From Branchiostoma lanceolatum (Eukaryota; Chordata; Leptocardii; Amphioxiformes; Branchiostomatidae): a stretch of 64,000 nt of DNA. Where the stretch lies: the NCBI RefSeq assembly GCF_035083965.1, contig NC_089726.1:20031501-20095500 (forward strand), read 5' to 3'. A program made the translations under genes and the position numbers. The notes below the pieces were generated by a model, which did not search any database, was not told the origin of the DNA, and worked only from the letters and a program-made list of their open reading frames with translations. Below, piece after piece: positions 1-10,017 of this stretch. Numbering within the stretch: position 1 is the first letter of the stretch; every line of letters begins with the position of its first letter.

Positions 1-799
1 TGAAGAAAGGCAAGCTATAAAAGCACCTGGGGAAGTGCGGCACTTTATGCAGCTAAATATCTTATATATATCGTATATGCTTAAGTTCTTGTTTAATTCA
101 ACTTCTGTTATTATTATTCTCATGTTGGAAATCCCTAGATTTTAGTGTTACATTACATTTTAATTTCTGTTCGATGAAATATATGTTATCATTATTGTTA
201 ACCGTTATAATAACTTCTGTTATTATTATTATATATGCTTTCACATTATCTGTACAATATCGATTCTTGCTGGATGGCTCGCTTATTGTATTTGTTTATA
301 AAAAAAGAAAAAAAGGAAAAGTGTGAAAAGCAGTGTTATTGTGAACTCCAGTGTTAAAGGAGTATTCCACTCTGTAAGCGGGAATTGTCATTCCTCTGAG
401 AATGAATCGTTATCCTTGGATCTAGTTTGTCTTGTAAAATTTACCATGAGTGGGAGCCTGAACGCAAGGCGCTACATGATAGTGATCAAGGCATGAAACC
501 CCCTAAGGACCCATCCAACAATCCCAGAGTTCAATGCGCGGTGCGGTACCGAGGGGAGGGCTTGCCAGCATGGAGGGAGGGCATGCCAGCATGGACCCCG
601 ATGAGAAAACAGGTTGGTACTGGTATAGATGACGATGCTATGACGTTTAGGAATACATTTTTGAGTAGACCAAATGTGTGTGCACAATCTTTATCAGAAC
701 TGCCTGGCCAGCGCTTTTCGATTTTATGTTGTTGTTGTTGTTGTTGTCCTTCTGTAGTTTTCTACACGCATACAAGTAGCCATTTTAGATAGCAAAACC

Positions 800-1925
800 G
801 TATTTTTAAGAATGCCAAAAACTCTGTATTCCAAGATGCGATACACTTCAAACTTGTTGTGTACATTCCTGAATATATGATAGTCACTCGGCTGTTTTTG
901 ATAGCGTATCAAATGAACTGTTAGCTAGAAATTCGGGCCAGAAGATGGCTCAGTTATCATAGACGCCATTTTACCTGGGTATGGGACCTACAAAAGGCTC
1001 CTCACTATAGTGCCAAAATCTCTGTCCTCCATAACACCAGCGACTTCAGAATTTGTGTGTACATTCCTGAATATATGATAGTCACTCGGCTATTTTCGTT
1101 AGCGTATGAGATTAACCGTTAGCGAGAAATTCGGGCCAGAAGATGGTTCAGTTCTCATAGACGCCATTTTACCTGGGTATGGGACCTACAAAAAGCTCCT
1201 CACTATAGTGCCCAAATCTCTGTCCTCCCAAACACCAGCGACTTCAGACTTTGTGTGTACATTCCTGAATATATGATAGTCACTCGGCTATTTTCGGTTA
1301 GCTTATCGCGACAACCGCTAGCGAGAAATTCGGGCCAGAAGATGGTTCAGTTCGCATAGACGCCATTTCGCCTGCCATAATGGTGACCTACATTCAACTC
1401 CACTCTAAAGTGTCAAAATATCTGTATTCCAAGATGTGAGCGACTTCAAACTTTTTGCGTACATTCCTGAATATATGATAGTCATTCGACTGCTTTCGTT
1501 AGCTTATAGAGTCAACCGATGGCGAGAAATTCGGGCCAGAAGATGGCTCATTTCTAATCGACGCCATTTTGCCTGGATGTTTACATAATGGACTGACCTA
1601 CATTCAACTCCACACTAAAGTGCCAAGATCTCTGGATTCCAAGACCTTAGCGACTTCAAACTTTTTCTGTACATTCCTGGATATATGATAGTCACTCGAC
1701 TGCTTCCGTTAGCTAGGCACATCAACCGTTAGCGAGAAATTAGGGCCAGAAATGGGCTATGCAAGCAGACGTGCTGATTTGTCATGGACTCCATTTTTTT
1801 TGTTATTGACATTTGGTCTGCGCTAAATTCAACTCCTTACTTAACTTCTCAAGTACCCGAATCTCTGTATTAGACTTCAAAATTTTTGTGTACATTCCAG
1901 GATATATGATAGTCAAGCTTTATGA
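800..1925 (+). repeat. Tandem array of a ~200-bp unit, about 5.5 copies
   Basis: The landmark GAAATTCGGGCCAGAAGATG starts at 928, 1126, 1325 and 1526, with a degraded copy at 1736, so the period is 198-210 bp. Each unit also carries the phrase ACATTCCTGAATATATGATA about 60-70 bp before it. The array is wholly inside the 5.2-kb TTAA element, as subterminal or internal tandem repeats often are in DNA transposons. No reading frame is kept through it. Confidence 0.9.
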
Positions 1926-2036
1926 TTGTTTTAACAATCATATAGCTTGACACAATTTCTCGCAAACTCTATAACTATAACTTATAGTTAAAAGCTTTCA
2001 AGCTTATAGTTATAGAGTTTGTGAGAAATTGTGTCT
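1908..2036. repeat. Two adjacent inverted repeats (hairpins)
   Basis: The first is AGTCAAGCTTTATGATTGTT followed closely by its near complement. The second has arms beginning CACAATTTCTCGCAAACTCT (from 1952) that return as AGAGTTTGTGAGAAATTGTG ending near 2036. They follow directly on the last unit of the tandem array and may be a small nested foldback element. Confidence 0.7.
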
Positions 2037-2231
2037 GAGGTTGGCCACACTAACAGACACCGCCATGATTCATTTGATCTGGCTTATTTCAGGTCAACAT
2101 ATGACTTCCATTTGTACTCTGATTACATAAACTATGTATCTATCTATATCTATATGACGCAGAATGTCTGTCTTAATGTTTTCATGTATACTTTCAGTAA
2201 ATACATTACTGTCATTTTGTTTTTTTGATAG

Positions 2232-3046
2232 AAATGGTAAGGACGCCAAGGAAAGAAAATCCAAGGAAAAGCCCAGGGAAACGCCCAAGACAAAAGGTAG
2301 TGTTTTTTTTTAGTATAATTTATATAATGTAGAAAATGATGTAACATCTCTAGCTTGTTCTCATCTATGGACACTTACTTCTTGCAATGACAACGTTGAA
2401 TTTTATCTAGGGCTCGGCTGTCATATTGTGTGTCATTGGTAAGATTACTTCTTATGGTAAAAAAGAGGGAAAAAAAGTGTATGATACTAGCTGGGCCTGA
2501 CATTCATTGTTTGGATAATTACTGCACTGGTACCGGTGCACCTAACCAGTAACCTAAAGATGTAAATGTACATAAATATTTTTGTATGCATAGCATAGAA
2601 TAGTAAACAATGAATTATAAACCTTTTCTTAGAGTAACTTTGAAATTCTATGGCTAACTAAACAAGTAATATAATAATGTTCTTTGTTTTTGGACAAAAT
2701 GTCAAGCTGTATAATACAAGTAGTGTACAATCGTACATCTTCATGATTTTTCTTTTTAATGTGAAGGAAAATTGCCGGCTTAGCATTATTTTGGCACCTC
2801 TGTATCAATGAATTAACTCTACGTATCACAAAGATGTAGTTGACTTCAGAATACATTCTCTCTGCAGGTGATCTAAAGTGGCTTCTGGGCTACACCAAAA
2901 GGCAAAGGGATGATGTGGTGAAGAACATCTACGAGAAGGACTACACTTTCAGAAGAATGCTGTTGGAGGCTGTCGTGCACAGGCGCCGGGAGTCCAATGA
3001 GTACTGGGGGGACCAGGTGCTCCCAAAGCCAGACTTACCCCCCTAA
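2232..3046 (+). CDS. Two-exon 3' end of an unrecognised protein gene (captured or element-encoded)
   Basis: Exon a is 2232-2296 and exon b 2868-3046. Exon a follows a T-rich tract ending in AG and stops at AAAAG|GTAGTG; exon b follows CTCTCTGCAG. Splicing joins them in phase 1 to give a lysine-rich linker (KDAKERKSKEKPRETPKTK) running into GDLKWLLGYTKRQRDDVV and a charged C-terminus ending LPKPDLPP before TAA. No family is recognised. No upstream exon or promoter was found, so this is at most the 3' end. It lies within the 5.2-kb TTAA element, so it may be part of an element-encoded protein or a host gene fragment carried along. Composition and splice-phase agreement argue for real coding origin. 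Confidence 0.4.
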
Positions 3047-4899
3047 CATTGCCCACATTCCCAGGCCAGACAAATAGGCAGCTATTGCGCAGTACCAAAC
3101 AAGTTTTGAAGACCATAAGCCAGCCCCTTTATATGCTCAATCATTCTGTAGTCAATTTAATTTTTTTCCTCATTTTTTTCAGCATACATGCCTTACATGA
3201 CTAAACTACATGTATATGTAGTTTATGTTTTGAAATGTTTTGAAAATTCTGGTGCTGTCTCTGCTATAGACACATAAAATGTGCAAATACTAGACTATAC
3301 ATATTGATGCTTGAACATGTAACATGAACATGTCAACAGTAGTTTACCTAATATTGGTCCTGGTAGATACTTAGTAATATACTGATGTCATATGTCACAG
3401 GTTATGTTTATTAGATTGATGAGGACAAGTTGCCAATTGTATATCCATTGGAGCATTTTATTGATAAATGTCCTGCCTCCATATCTCAGAAGTAAATATT
3501 CCATTTTACAACCACCACAAGTTTATGTGTGTCCAACAATACTGTCTCAAATGTAAACACAAGCCATTTTTAAAAATTATTCAGAAATATAATTGTATAT
3601 CCTTGTAATATACATGTATATGTCTTTCTTGCTGTACAACTAGTTCAAAGGAATGTAGAAATAATGATACTTGGACAGTAGCTAAGGTTTCCATTCGGCC
3701 TGCCATATAAATTTAACTATAAACCATGAATAGATAAAAATGAATACATACAGGTACTAGACAGTTTTTTATATTTGGTTGAAACACACCTGTTATGCAG
3801 TGTAAGAAGTTTGGGAACCCCTGTGTACATGTAAGACTGTTATCAAGTTTGTTCTTTGACTTACCAGCTAAACCCTCACCCTAATTCTAATACTTACAGT
3901 ATGGAGTTAGAAGAATACAAACTGATTTATAGACCAACTGGACAGGTGATGGCGAAACATCTTAGCAGCAAAATGTCCTAATTCTGTAAATACAATTTTG
4001 GCCATGATATCTAAACCTACATGCCCTTCTGCTCACCTAGTGACCTACTTATCTGCCTCAAGAAAACCTATGTATGTCCCATCTTCAGATGGATAGGCCT
4101 GCCTTATCCTGCTGACCACACAGAATAGAACCACACGGCACACTGTTCTTCCTAGGCGTCGTTTGTGAACCCAGCATGTGAATTGCCAGTATCGTAAGAT
4201 CCTGGGAGAAACAAAAAATGCATGTAAATTGTGATGTTACATTTTTTTTCTTGTATCAAGATTAATACAAGTACTCTGCAGAAGGACGAGAATGTTGTCT
4301 TTTTTATGATTTATTTATCCAAATAATATTTCCCTTATCCTTACTACACATCTATTTGAATATGTGCACAATATTTTCCTTATCCTTACTACACATCTAT
4401 GTGAATATGTAGACAATATCTGGCCATTTTTGTTTAGTCTGATAATTTTCAGATCTTGGAATTGCACTGACAGCCCCCCTCCCACACTGTGTAACATTTT
4501 CCGACTTTTCACCCTTAGTAATGCAAGTAATTACAAAATTACTGTCCATTTCTTCACACAAGATGCATCAAGAAAGGTTATTTAAAACTTCTCGGTACGT
4601 AATATATCGGGTTATACAGTGGTACGACTACTATGCAGCCAGCACCCCAGGTAAGAACGTCGCAAAGTCCGCCTCACGTTTTCGTGAGCTTATCATGAGT
4701 CCTGACACACAGGTCGATGTTGTAGATATGCAAAATAAAACGGACAGAAACAAAGTAACAACATTTACCTATTGCTCAATGGCACTCTGACATCTTGTAT
4801 TCCAAGGTTATGTCACCGTATAAGTGCAGTCTGAGTGCAGACCTCATGAGATAGAGGGGATGGAATTCCTCGTGTCCCCAGGATCTAGCCGCGAACCCT
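3047..4899. other. Non-coding interior of the TTAA element
   Basis: This is AT-rich sequence with no supported gene. A short direct duplication of about 50 bp lies at 4327-4415 (CTTATCCTTACTACACATCT twice). The small ORFs here look like chance. Confidence 0.5.
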
Positions 4900-4908
4900 C
4901 CGTCTGGT

Positions 4909-5175
4909 TAGCCTCCTGTGCAGGCCTCCTATAACGCGCGACATATATATATGGGGGGGGGGGGGGGGGGCTCTTATGCCGGCAAGGGAGTTGTGCAGCC
5001 GAGGGAGTTGTATAGGCGAGGGGTCCGCGCGTTATCTACGTAGATAGCGTAGATAACGCGCGGACCCCTCGCCTATACAACTCCCTCGGCTGCACAACTC
5101 CCTTGCCGGCATAAGAGCCCCCCCCCCCCCCATATATATATGTCGCGCGTTATAGGAGGCCTGCACAGGAGGCTA
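4909..5175. mobile_element. 267-bp palindromic foldback element with 9-bp target duplication
   Basis: The element begins TAGCCTCCTGTGCAGG and ends with its complement. The two arms (4909 to about 5038 and about 5047 to 5175) match essentially base for base except for the length of a G run (18 against 14). The flanks are the direct repeat CCGTCTGGT at 4900-4908 and 5176-5184. A 9-bp duplication with long terminal inverted repeats fits Mutator-like (MULE) non-autonomous elements; the superfamily is inferred. Arm identity implies a recent insertion. Confidence 0.85.
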
Positions 5176-5197
5176 CCGTCTGGTCACCGCGGCCGTC

Positions 5198-5359
5198 CTA
5201 TGCCGCTTCTGCTTTTGTGGCGGTCCCAGCTCCAGCGGAGGCTCCGGCAGGGTCTTCTTTCCAATCGCCATTCTCTAATTGTCCTGAATCATGTTCAGGC
5301 TTAAAGGCAAATGGCCTGATGTCATTAGGGCCCAACTCATCCGAGTCTGTGGCGGCCAT
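5198..5359 (-). CDS. Short acidic ORF beside the right end of the TTAA element
   Basis: This 53-codon ORF starts MAATDSDELGPNDIRPFAFK and ends KAEAA before TAG. The ATG has GCC just after it. An NRF1-like TGCGCATGCG lies about 35 bp upstream at 5394-5403, and the local sequence is CpG-rich, unlike the surrounding AT-rich DNA. The RPFxFxPE-type N-terminus recalls short motifs at the start of some invertebrate multi-exon proteins, but I cannot name the family. No splice donor is visible before the stop. The foldback element at 4909-5175 inserted just downstream and may have cut the gene. It could be the first exon of a gene on the element. Confidence 0.35.
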   Translation of the reverse strand: MAATDSDELGPNDIRPFAFKPEHDSGQLENGDWKEDPAGASAGAGTATKAEAA

Positions 5360-5393
5360 GACAGTTTTGTCGTCTGTTCCGTGTTTGGACTAG

Positions 5394-5403
5394 TGCGCAT
5401 GCG
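5394..5403. promoter_or_regulatory. NRF1-like palindromic motif
   Basis: TGCGCATGCG matches the core of the nuclear respiratory factor 1 site and lies upstream of the minus-strand ORF starting at 5359, in a local CpG-rich patch. It may be the promoter of that ORF. Inference from motif only. Confidence 0.35.
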
Positions 5404-5574
5404 TATACAGCAGAGTAGAAAGAGCGGGTCTGTGGGGGATTACATGGATTTGAAAAGGATTACTGTCGAAAAGTCCTAAGAGGTAATTCAGTCAAAACTC
5501 GGGCGTATTTGTTTTTAGAAAAGCATAATTTATCAGGAAAAAATACCCGCTTACTGAGTGGAATTCTCCTTTAA

Positions 5575-5707
5575 TAGTAGTGCAAAAGCAGTGTTAGTGT
5601 GAACATCAGCTTTCTTAAGATCACCAGTGTTAGTGTAAAAGCAATGTAAATGTGAATATTAGCTTTGTCGAAAACATCGGTGTTAGCGTACACCAGTGTT
5701 AGCTTAA
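5575..5707 (+). repeat. Degenerate GTGTTAGTGTAAA-type repeat
   Basis: Loose copies of CAGTGTTAGTGTGAACATCA occur here, again at 8100-8245, and in mirror image at 27290-27400 and 28670-28830. The word is the complement of the 18-bp unit of the minisatellite at 29090-30005. This looks like the ancestral low-copy form of that array. Confidence 0.7.
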
Positions 5708-6621
5708 CCCTATCTAGACCGGGGGGGGGGGACTAAAAGTGCCCGCGCCAACTTTGACATCGTATAACTTCCAAACTACGTATGGTAGGACAACCAAACT
5801 TGGTGACTTTTCCTGAAATTTAGTTGACAACAATATTATGATAAAAGTATAACTTTAGCATTTTTCGTGTTGCCATGGCAACGGGTTTCTGAAGAGGCAT
5901 TTTATGCAAATTTCACTAATTTCGATAAAAACATAGTTTCCAATGTTTTCTTGCTCAACCACACTAGTTTCCTACATGTATAACATCACATGTGATTTAA
6001 TGTATCTGCCATGATTAAATATTCATAAATTATGCTAATTTGATGACGTCATCACTCAAAATCCAAGATGGCGGACAAAATCATTATTTTCGGTATAAAC
6101 AGGCTTTTTCGCCTTTAAATTCGTCACAACCTGGAATTTTCTTAACCAGAAACATTCAGATTAATGTTTTTAGTCTATTTTGATTGTTATTTGGGATCAT
6201 ACATGGAAAAAATGTACTTTTAAAAATTTCAAAATGGCCGATCCAAGATGGCGGATCCCAGGGGGTCGCTAACAACACATGACGTCATTTTCCGACGTCA
6301 TTTTGACGTCAACTTAGTCACAACTGACGTCAAATGTCTTGGCATACCTTTAAATCAATAATACGCACTATTTTGTCTAATATTTTTAGAAATTATGGGA
6401 TTCCCTATTTAGCCAATAAAATCACATCGATGACGTCATAATTACGTCATATTACGTTATAACGTCACCAAAATTACAGGAATTATAAAACTTCACGTGA
6501 ACATCACTCCCTGCAAATTTGGTGATGATAGAGCTTACCGTTCGGAAGTTATGACGGGGGGGTCGAAAGAGCCCCCCCCCCCCCGTCCAAGAAGTCTAAA
6601 AAAAGCCCGGTCTAGATAGGG
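5708..6621. mobile_element. 914-bp TTAA-flanked piggyBac-like non-autonomous element
   Basis: The terminal inverted repeat begins CCCTATCTAGACCGGGG on the left and the right end is its complement (CCGGTCTAGATAGGG). TTAA borders both ends (5704-5707 and 6622-6625). The mirror arm near 28672 reads straight across the site, so the target duplication is confirmed by a paralogous empty site. CCC-starting repeats with TTAA fit piggyBac. No ORF of note. The interior carries two copies of CCAAGATGGCGGA and several TGACGTCA-like words. Confidence 0.85.
5869..5882. promoter_or_regulatory. Perfect palindromic X-box (RFX-type) inside the piggyBac-like element
   Basis: GTTGCCATGGCAAC is an ideal RFX X-box (GTNRCC N2 RGYAAC). 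It sits within the 914-bp TTAA element, so copies of this element could spread the motif. Function is not shown by sequence. Confidence 0.45.
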
Positions 6622-6625
6622 TTAA

Positions 6626-7674
6626 AGTGTTAATAGCAGTGTAACTTTATGTACTAAGTAAATGTAGGGATGTGGACAGAGGAAAAGGATCGGTTCTAAC
6701 AGTCTTGTGAATATAATATACGACAAAGATAACTTTACAAGTATATCAACATTTTACCTCAGAAATAAAAGAAGAGATAGCAGCTAAAATGTAAAAAAAG
6801 CCAAGCTTTACATTAAACCTCACTCTGTAATAAAAAACATGAACCAAAAACAACAATCATGTACGTTGATGAAGGTTAGACATCCAGGTAGTAAGAGACG
6901 CCAAAAAAAGTTTCATTATACTATTGATACTATTGTTGACTACTATTTAAAACTCTTATATAGATGATATAGATGTAAGGAAATAATGATATGTAATCAT
7001 ATACTTAAACAATGTTATTTGGAGGCAAACTACAATTCATATTTATAAATAAGGCTATAATTATCTGTAAGTGTATGTGTACTGCACATGTACACATTGT
7101 CTCGGTTTTCATTTGGCTTTTGTTGTGACCCATGTATGTCCATATTTCTGTTAGTATTTGAATATGTAATTCATCCTGGAAAACCAATAAAGAGAAAAAA
7201 AGATAGTTACTCAAGCTACTGGAAATGTTGAAACAGTCAGACGTTTCATACAGCAACCTTGTCTTGATTTAATCTTGTTTTGAAGACTACGTCAAGACAT
7301 CTTAAATTGTTTTAACCCCATTAACATATCTATTCAGAGTTTTGGTATAAAACCTGGTGTTCTCAGTCCTATCCTTAGTCACTGGCGAAAGACAGCGGAT
7401 TCTGTCTGAAACCTCTGACTGTTTCAAAATTTTATCCACTTGCTTGAATAACTACTTTTGGCGCAACAATCATCCACATTGTGTAGCATTGATTGCAAGC
7501 CACAAAGGTATGACATGTTGTTGGGAAATTGGTATTTTCTTCTTCCGCAACCGTCTGACAAAAACAGGATGTTATTTTGTTGACCGGGACACTCAGGAAT
7601 GTAGGAAATTTGTAATCTCCGCACGGTGCCCACAGCATCCCGACTCATCATCATTTTTATTTAAAATTGAAGAG
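6626..7674. other. Duplicated arm sequence without a gene
   Basis: This matches about 27930-28672 in reverse complement. It contains the phrase CTCTGACTGTTTCAAA twice in related form (near 7230 and 7410). No supported gene; ORFs on both strands here have no homology that I recognise. Confidence 0.6.
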
Positions 7675-7905
7675 ATACGGACACATGGGGGTGTTTCTGT
7701 GGTGTAGTGGTCTGCGCTTCTGTCACTTACCACAGTCTGGTTCAAATCACTTGGAACCAGAAGGCCCGAGTTCGTGCCCAGATAGGACACCTATGGACAA
7801 GAGGCGCATTGAGTCATACCAAAGACAAATAAAAATGGTACATACTTCTGAAACAGTATGGAAGTTAAACACACTAGTCCATTGCCAGTGGTGTGGGGGG
7901 ATTTT
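7675..7905 (+). mobile_element. tRNA-related SINE, left-arm copy (internally deleted)
   Basis: The head has an A-box-like TGGTGTAGTGGTCTGCGC and B-box-like phrases (GGTTCAAATC and GAGTTCGTGCC). The body contains TTTGGTATGACTC-type and AACTTCCATACTG phrases in reverse orientation relative to the SINE at 63650-63985. Compared with the right-arm copy (27600-27905) about 100 bp is missing between CCAGTGG and GTGTGGGG, probably through short-repeat deletion. Confidence 0.65.
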
Positions 7906-8099
7906 AACTAACGGACACATAAAAAGGCTCATACGTTTGGTAGATGATAAAATCTTTTATCGTACACCCATGCATATTCGGTGCAAAGGAAAAAGTAGTG
8001 ATAAAGTACACATAGTGACAAGACCTGTAATACTATGATCTAAAACATGGGTTCTACGTCTTCTTGTTTCCTAGTGATGTTGAATATTGAATTAATAAT

Positions 8100-8245
8100 G
8101 TAAAAATCAGTGTTGGTGTAAAAGGTAGTGTTAGTGGCAGCATCAGTGTTAGTGTAAAATAAAATCAGTGCTAGTGTGAACATCAGTGTTAGTGTCAAAA
8201 TCAGTGTTAGTGTCAAAATAAATGTAAGACTCAACATCAGCGTTA
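8100..8245 (+). repeat. Degenerate GTGTTAGTGT tandem repeat
   Basis: At least six imperfect copies of a CAGTGTTAGTGT(AAA/GAAC) motif. The mirror copy is at about 27290-27400. It is related to the minisatellite at 29090-30005. Confidence 0.75.
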
Positions 8246-8734
8246 CTTTTTAATTGTATGGTAAAAACAAGTATATCAACAATTACCTAAAAACAAGAGA
8301 TATCTGCTAAAATGTAACAAAGTCGAACTTTCCATTTTACCTCCCTCTGTGATGAAAGAAGCAACAGACAAACAAACAAACAAACAAACAAACAGACGAT
8401 CAAAACAATCATGCACAGTCTGTAACAATAAATGCCAGCCACTAAGGTATGAGATTTGGGAAATTGGCATTTTTCTCATCCACAACCTTTGACAAAAACA
8501 GGATGTTATTTTGTTGACCAGGACACTCAGGAATTTGGGAAATGTGTAATATCCGCACGGTGCCCGCAGCATCCAGACTCATCATCACTTTTATTCAATA
8601 TTGAAGAGATACAGAAATACATAAAAAGGCAGAAAATCACACAATTCTCTTATAAACGGTGCCACATTTGTCATTAGGACGACACGGCGGTTATACATGT
8701 ATCATCATTGGCCCTCTTTTTTCATAACGTGGAG

Positions 8735-8998
8735 TGGTCATCTGTTAGAGGAGACTACGTTCCGCTGGTCATTCCTGAAGGTGTAAGGAAGAGATCACCA
8801 GCGACGTTCTTTTGTGGGCACCAAAACATGGACATGCAAGTGTAGGCAGGCCTCGCACAACCTACATACAGCAGCTGTGTGAGGATGCAGGCTGCAATTT
8901 AGAAGAACTACCTAGAGCAATGGAGGACAGGGAGGACTGGAGGAGGAGGGTGATGTCCGTGACACTCTCACGACAATATGATGATGGAGTGGTTTAGA
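8735..8998 (+). mobile_element. LINE remnant: C-terminus of a reverse transcriptase ORF (left arm)
   Basis: The translation gives RRLRSAGHS, then TSDVLLWAPKHGHASVGRPR, TTYIQQL and a final EDWRRRVMSVTLSRQ before the stop. This RxRRLRxxGH...GRPxTTY...xRxxWR pattern is the usual C-terminal tail of non-LTR retrotransposon ORF2 proteins. Two in-frame stops (in GTCATCTGTTAG and TCCTGA) break the left copy; the mirror copy at 26700-26965 is open. Only the 3' end is present, as expected of 5'-truncated LINEs. The clade is uncertain. Confidence 0.75.
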
Positions 8999-10017
8999 CT
9001 CTCTTCAGATAATCTCACGAAAAAAGGCGATAATAACAACGGGATAGTATCTACGGCACTTATTGAACGTACTGCTTTGGAAAGTAACCTTTGGTCCTGG
9101 ATACCAGTGCATACCGCCCAAAAGCATCGCTTATCCGGAAAAGGTATACATTTATGTCATGTATCTTGCTTTTAGCTGTTTTCATGTATCTAAATTTTCT
9201 TGATTTTTATTTATTTATCTATTTATTGGTTTGGCATGCATGTACAACATATTTACATGCCAGGGTTGCCCAAATTTTCTTGATGTCATTCGAAGTGAAG
9301 TTTACAAACATAATAACAACAGTTGTTGTACATAATAGCTTTTAGTGCGCAATGAACCTGACAATAGTAATTTGCAAAATCAGATTCAGTCGACTACATT
9401 TCCATTGTTTTGGTTTGAAATTGAAAACTTTAAAAATGATACCTTATTTGTAATGATCATTTCTTTAAATCTGTGTGATGACGGGCATTGGTAATTTTGT
9501 GGATTAGTAGAAAGAATATACTTGTTTGGCTCATAAAACTAGCCGTAATGTTAATCGCACAAACCTATCAGTATCATTATAGTACATGGGATATACATTG
9601 TGCTTTATACAGGGTATTGCGTAAGCATTATGATAATGTACAATATCAAGACAAAAGATAAAGTGGCAAATGAGATACGATCAATCAAAATTTTCAGACG
9701 GTTTTGTGTTAACATAATCATGTTGATGTATGATATTGATGATGGCTAATATGTTTGGCTCTTATTTTTCCTTATAGAAGCAACACAACAGAGGCGGCAT
9801 AAGTTAAAATGACATCAGCATGACCGTTCTAGAGGTGGTATGAACGACTCGATTTCGTATCACTACATGTCTGCATAACATAACCAAAGATATCTGCTAG
9901 CAAACAAAACTTTATGTGCCTGTTTTTGGCAAAGCTGATTTGACACCGGGTAACCAGTTCCGACTCAGACGTTCGGATATCTGATATCGACACGTGAAAT
10001 AAAAGCAAATTTTCAAG
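8999..10017. other. Upstream region of the left LRR receptor gene
   Basis: The region shares long stretches with 25777-26690 in mirror image, including the last ~200 bp before the start codon, so the proximal promoter was duplicated with the gene. No TATA box or other gene is evident. Confidence 0.5.

Larger units (their letters stand above)
358..5570. mobile_element. 5.2-kb TTAA-flanked DNA transposon (Kolobok- or piggyBac-like, composite)
   Basis: The ends are inverted repeats: AGGAGTATTCCACTCTGTAA on the left, matched by a right end that reads AGGAGAATTCCACTCAGTAA in reverse complement. Both ends are bordered by TTAA (354-357 and 5571-5574). The mirror arm keeps the uninterrupted site near 28800, so the insertion is real and postdates the duplication. 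Inside are a ~200-bp tandem array, two exon-like pieces on the plus strand (2232-3046), a foldback insertion (4909-5175) and a short minus-strand ORF next to the right end. TTAA target duplications are known for piggyBac and Kolobok superfamilies. I see no transposase core, so the superfamily is an inference. Confidence 0.75.

Noticed and set aside
800-1925. CRISPR-like array
   Set aside because: Units of about 200 bp are contiguous with no unique spacers, in a eukaryotic context.
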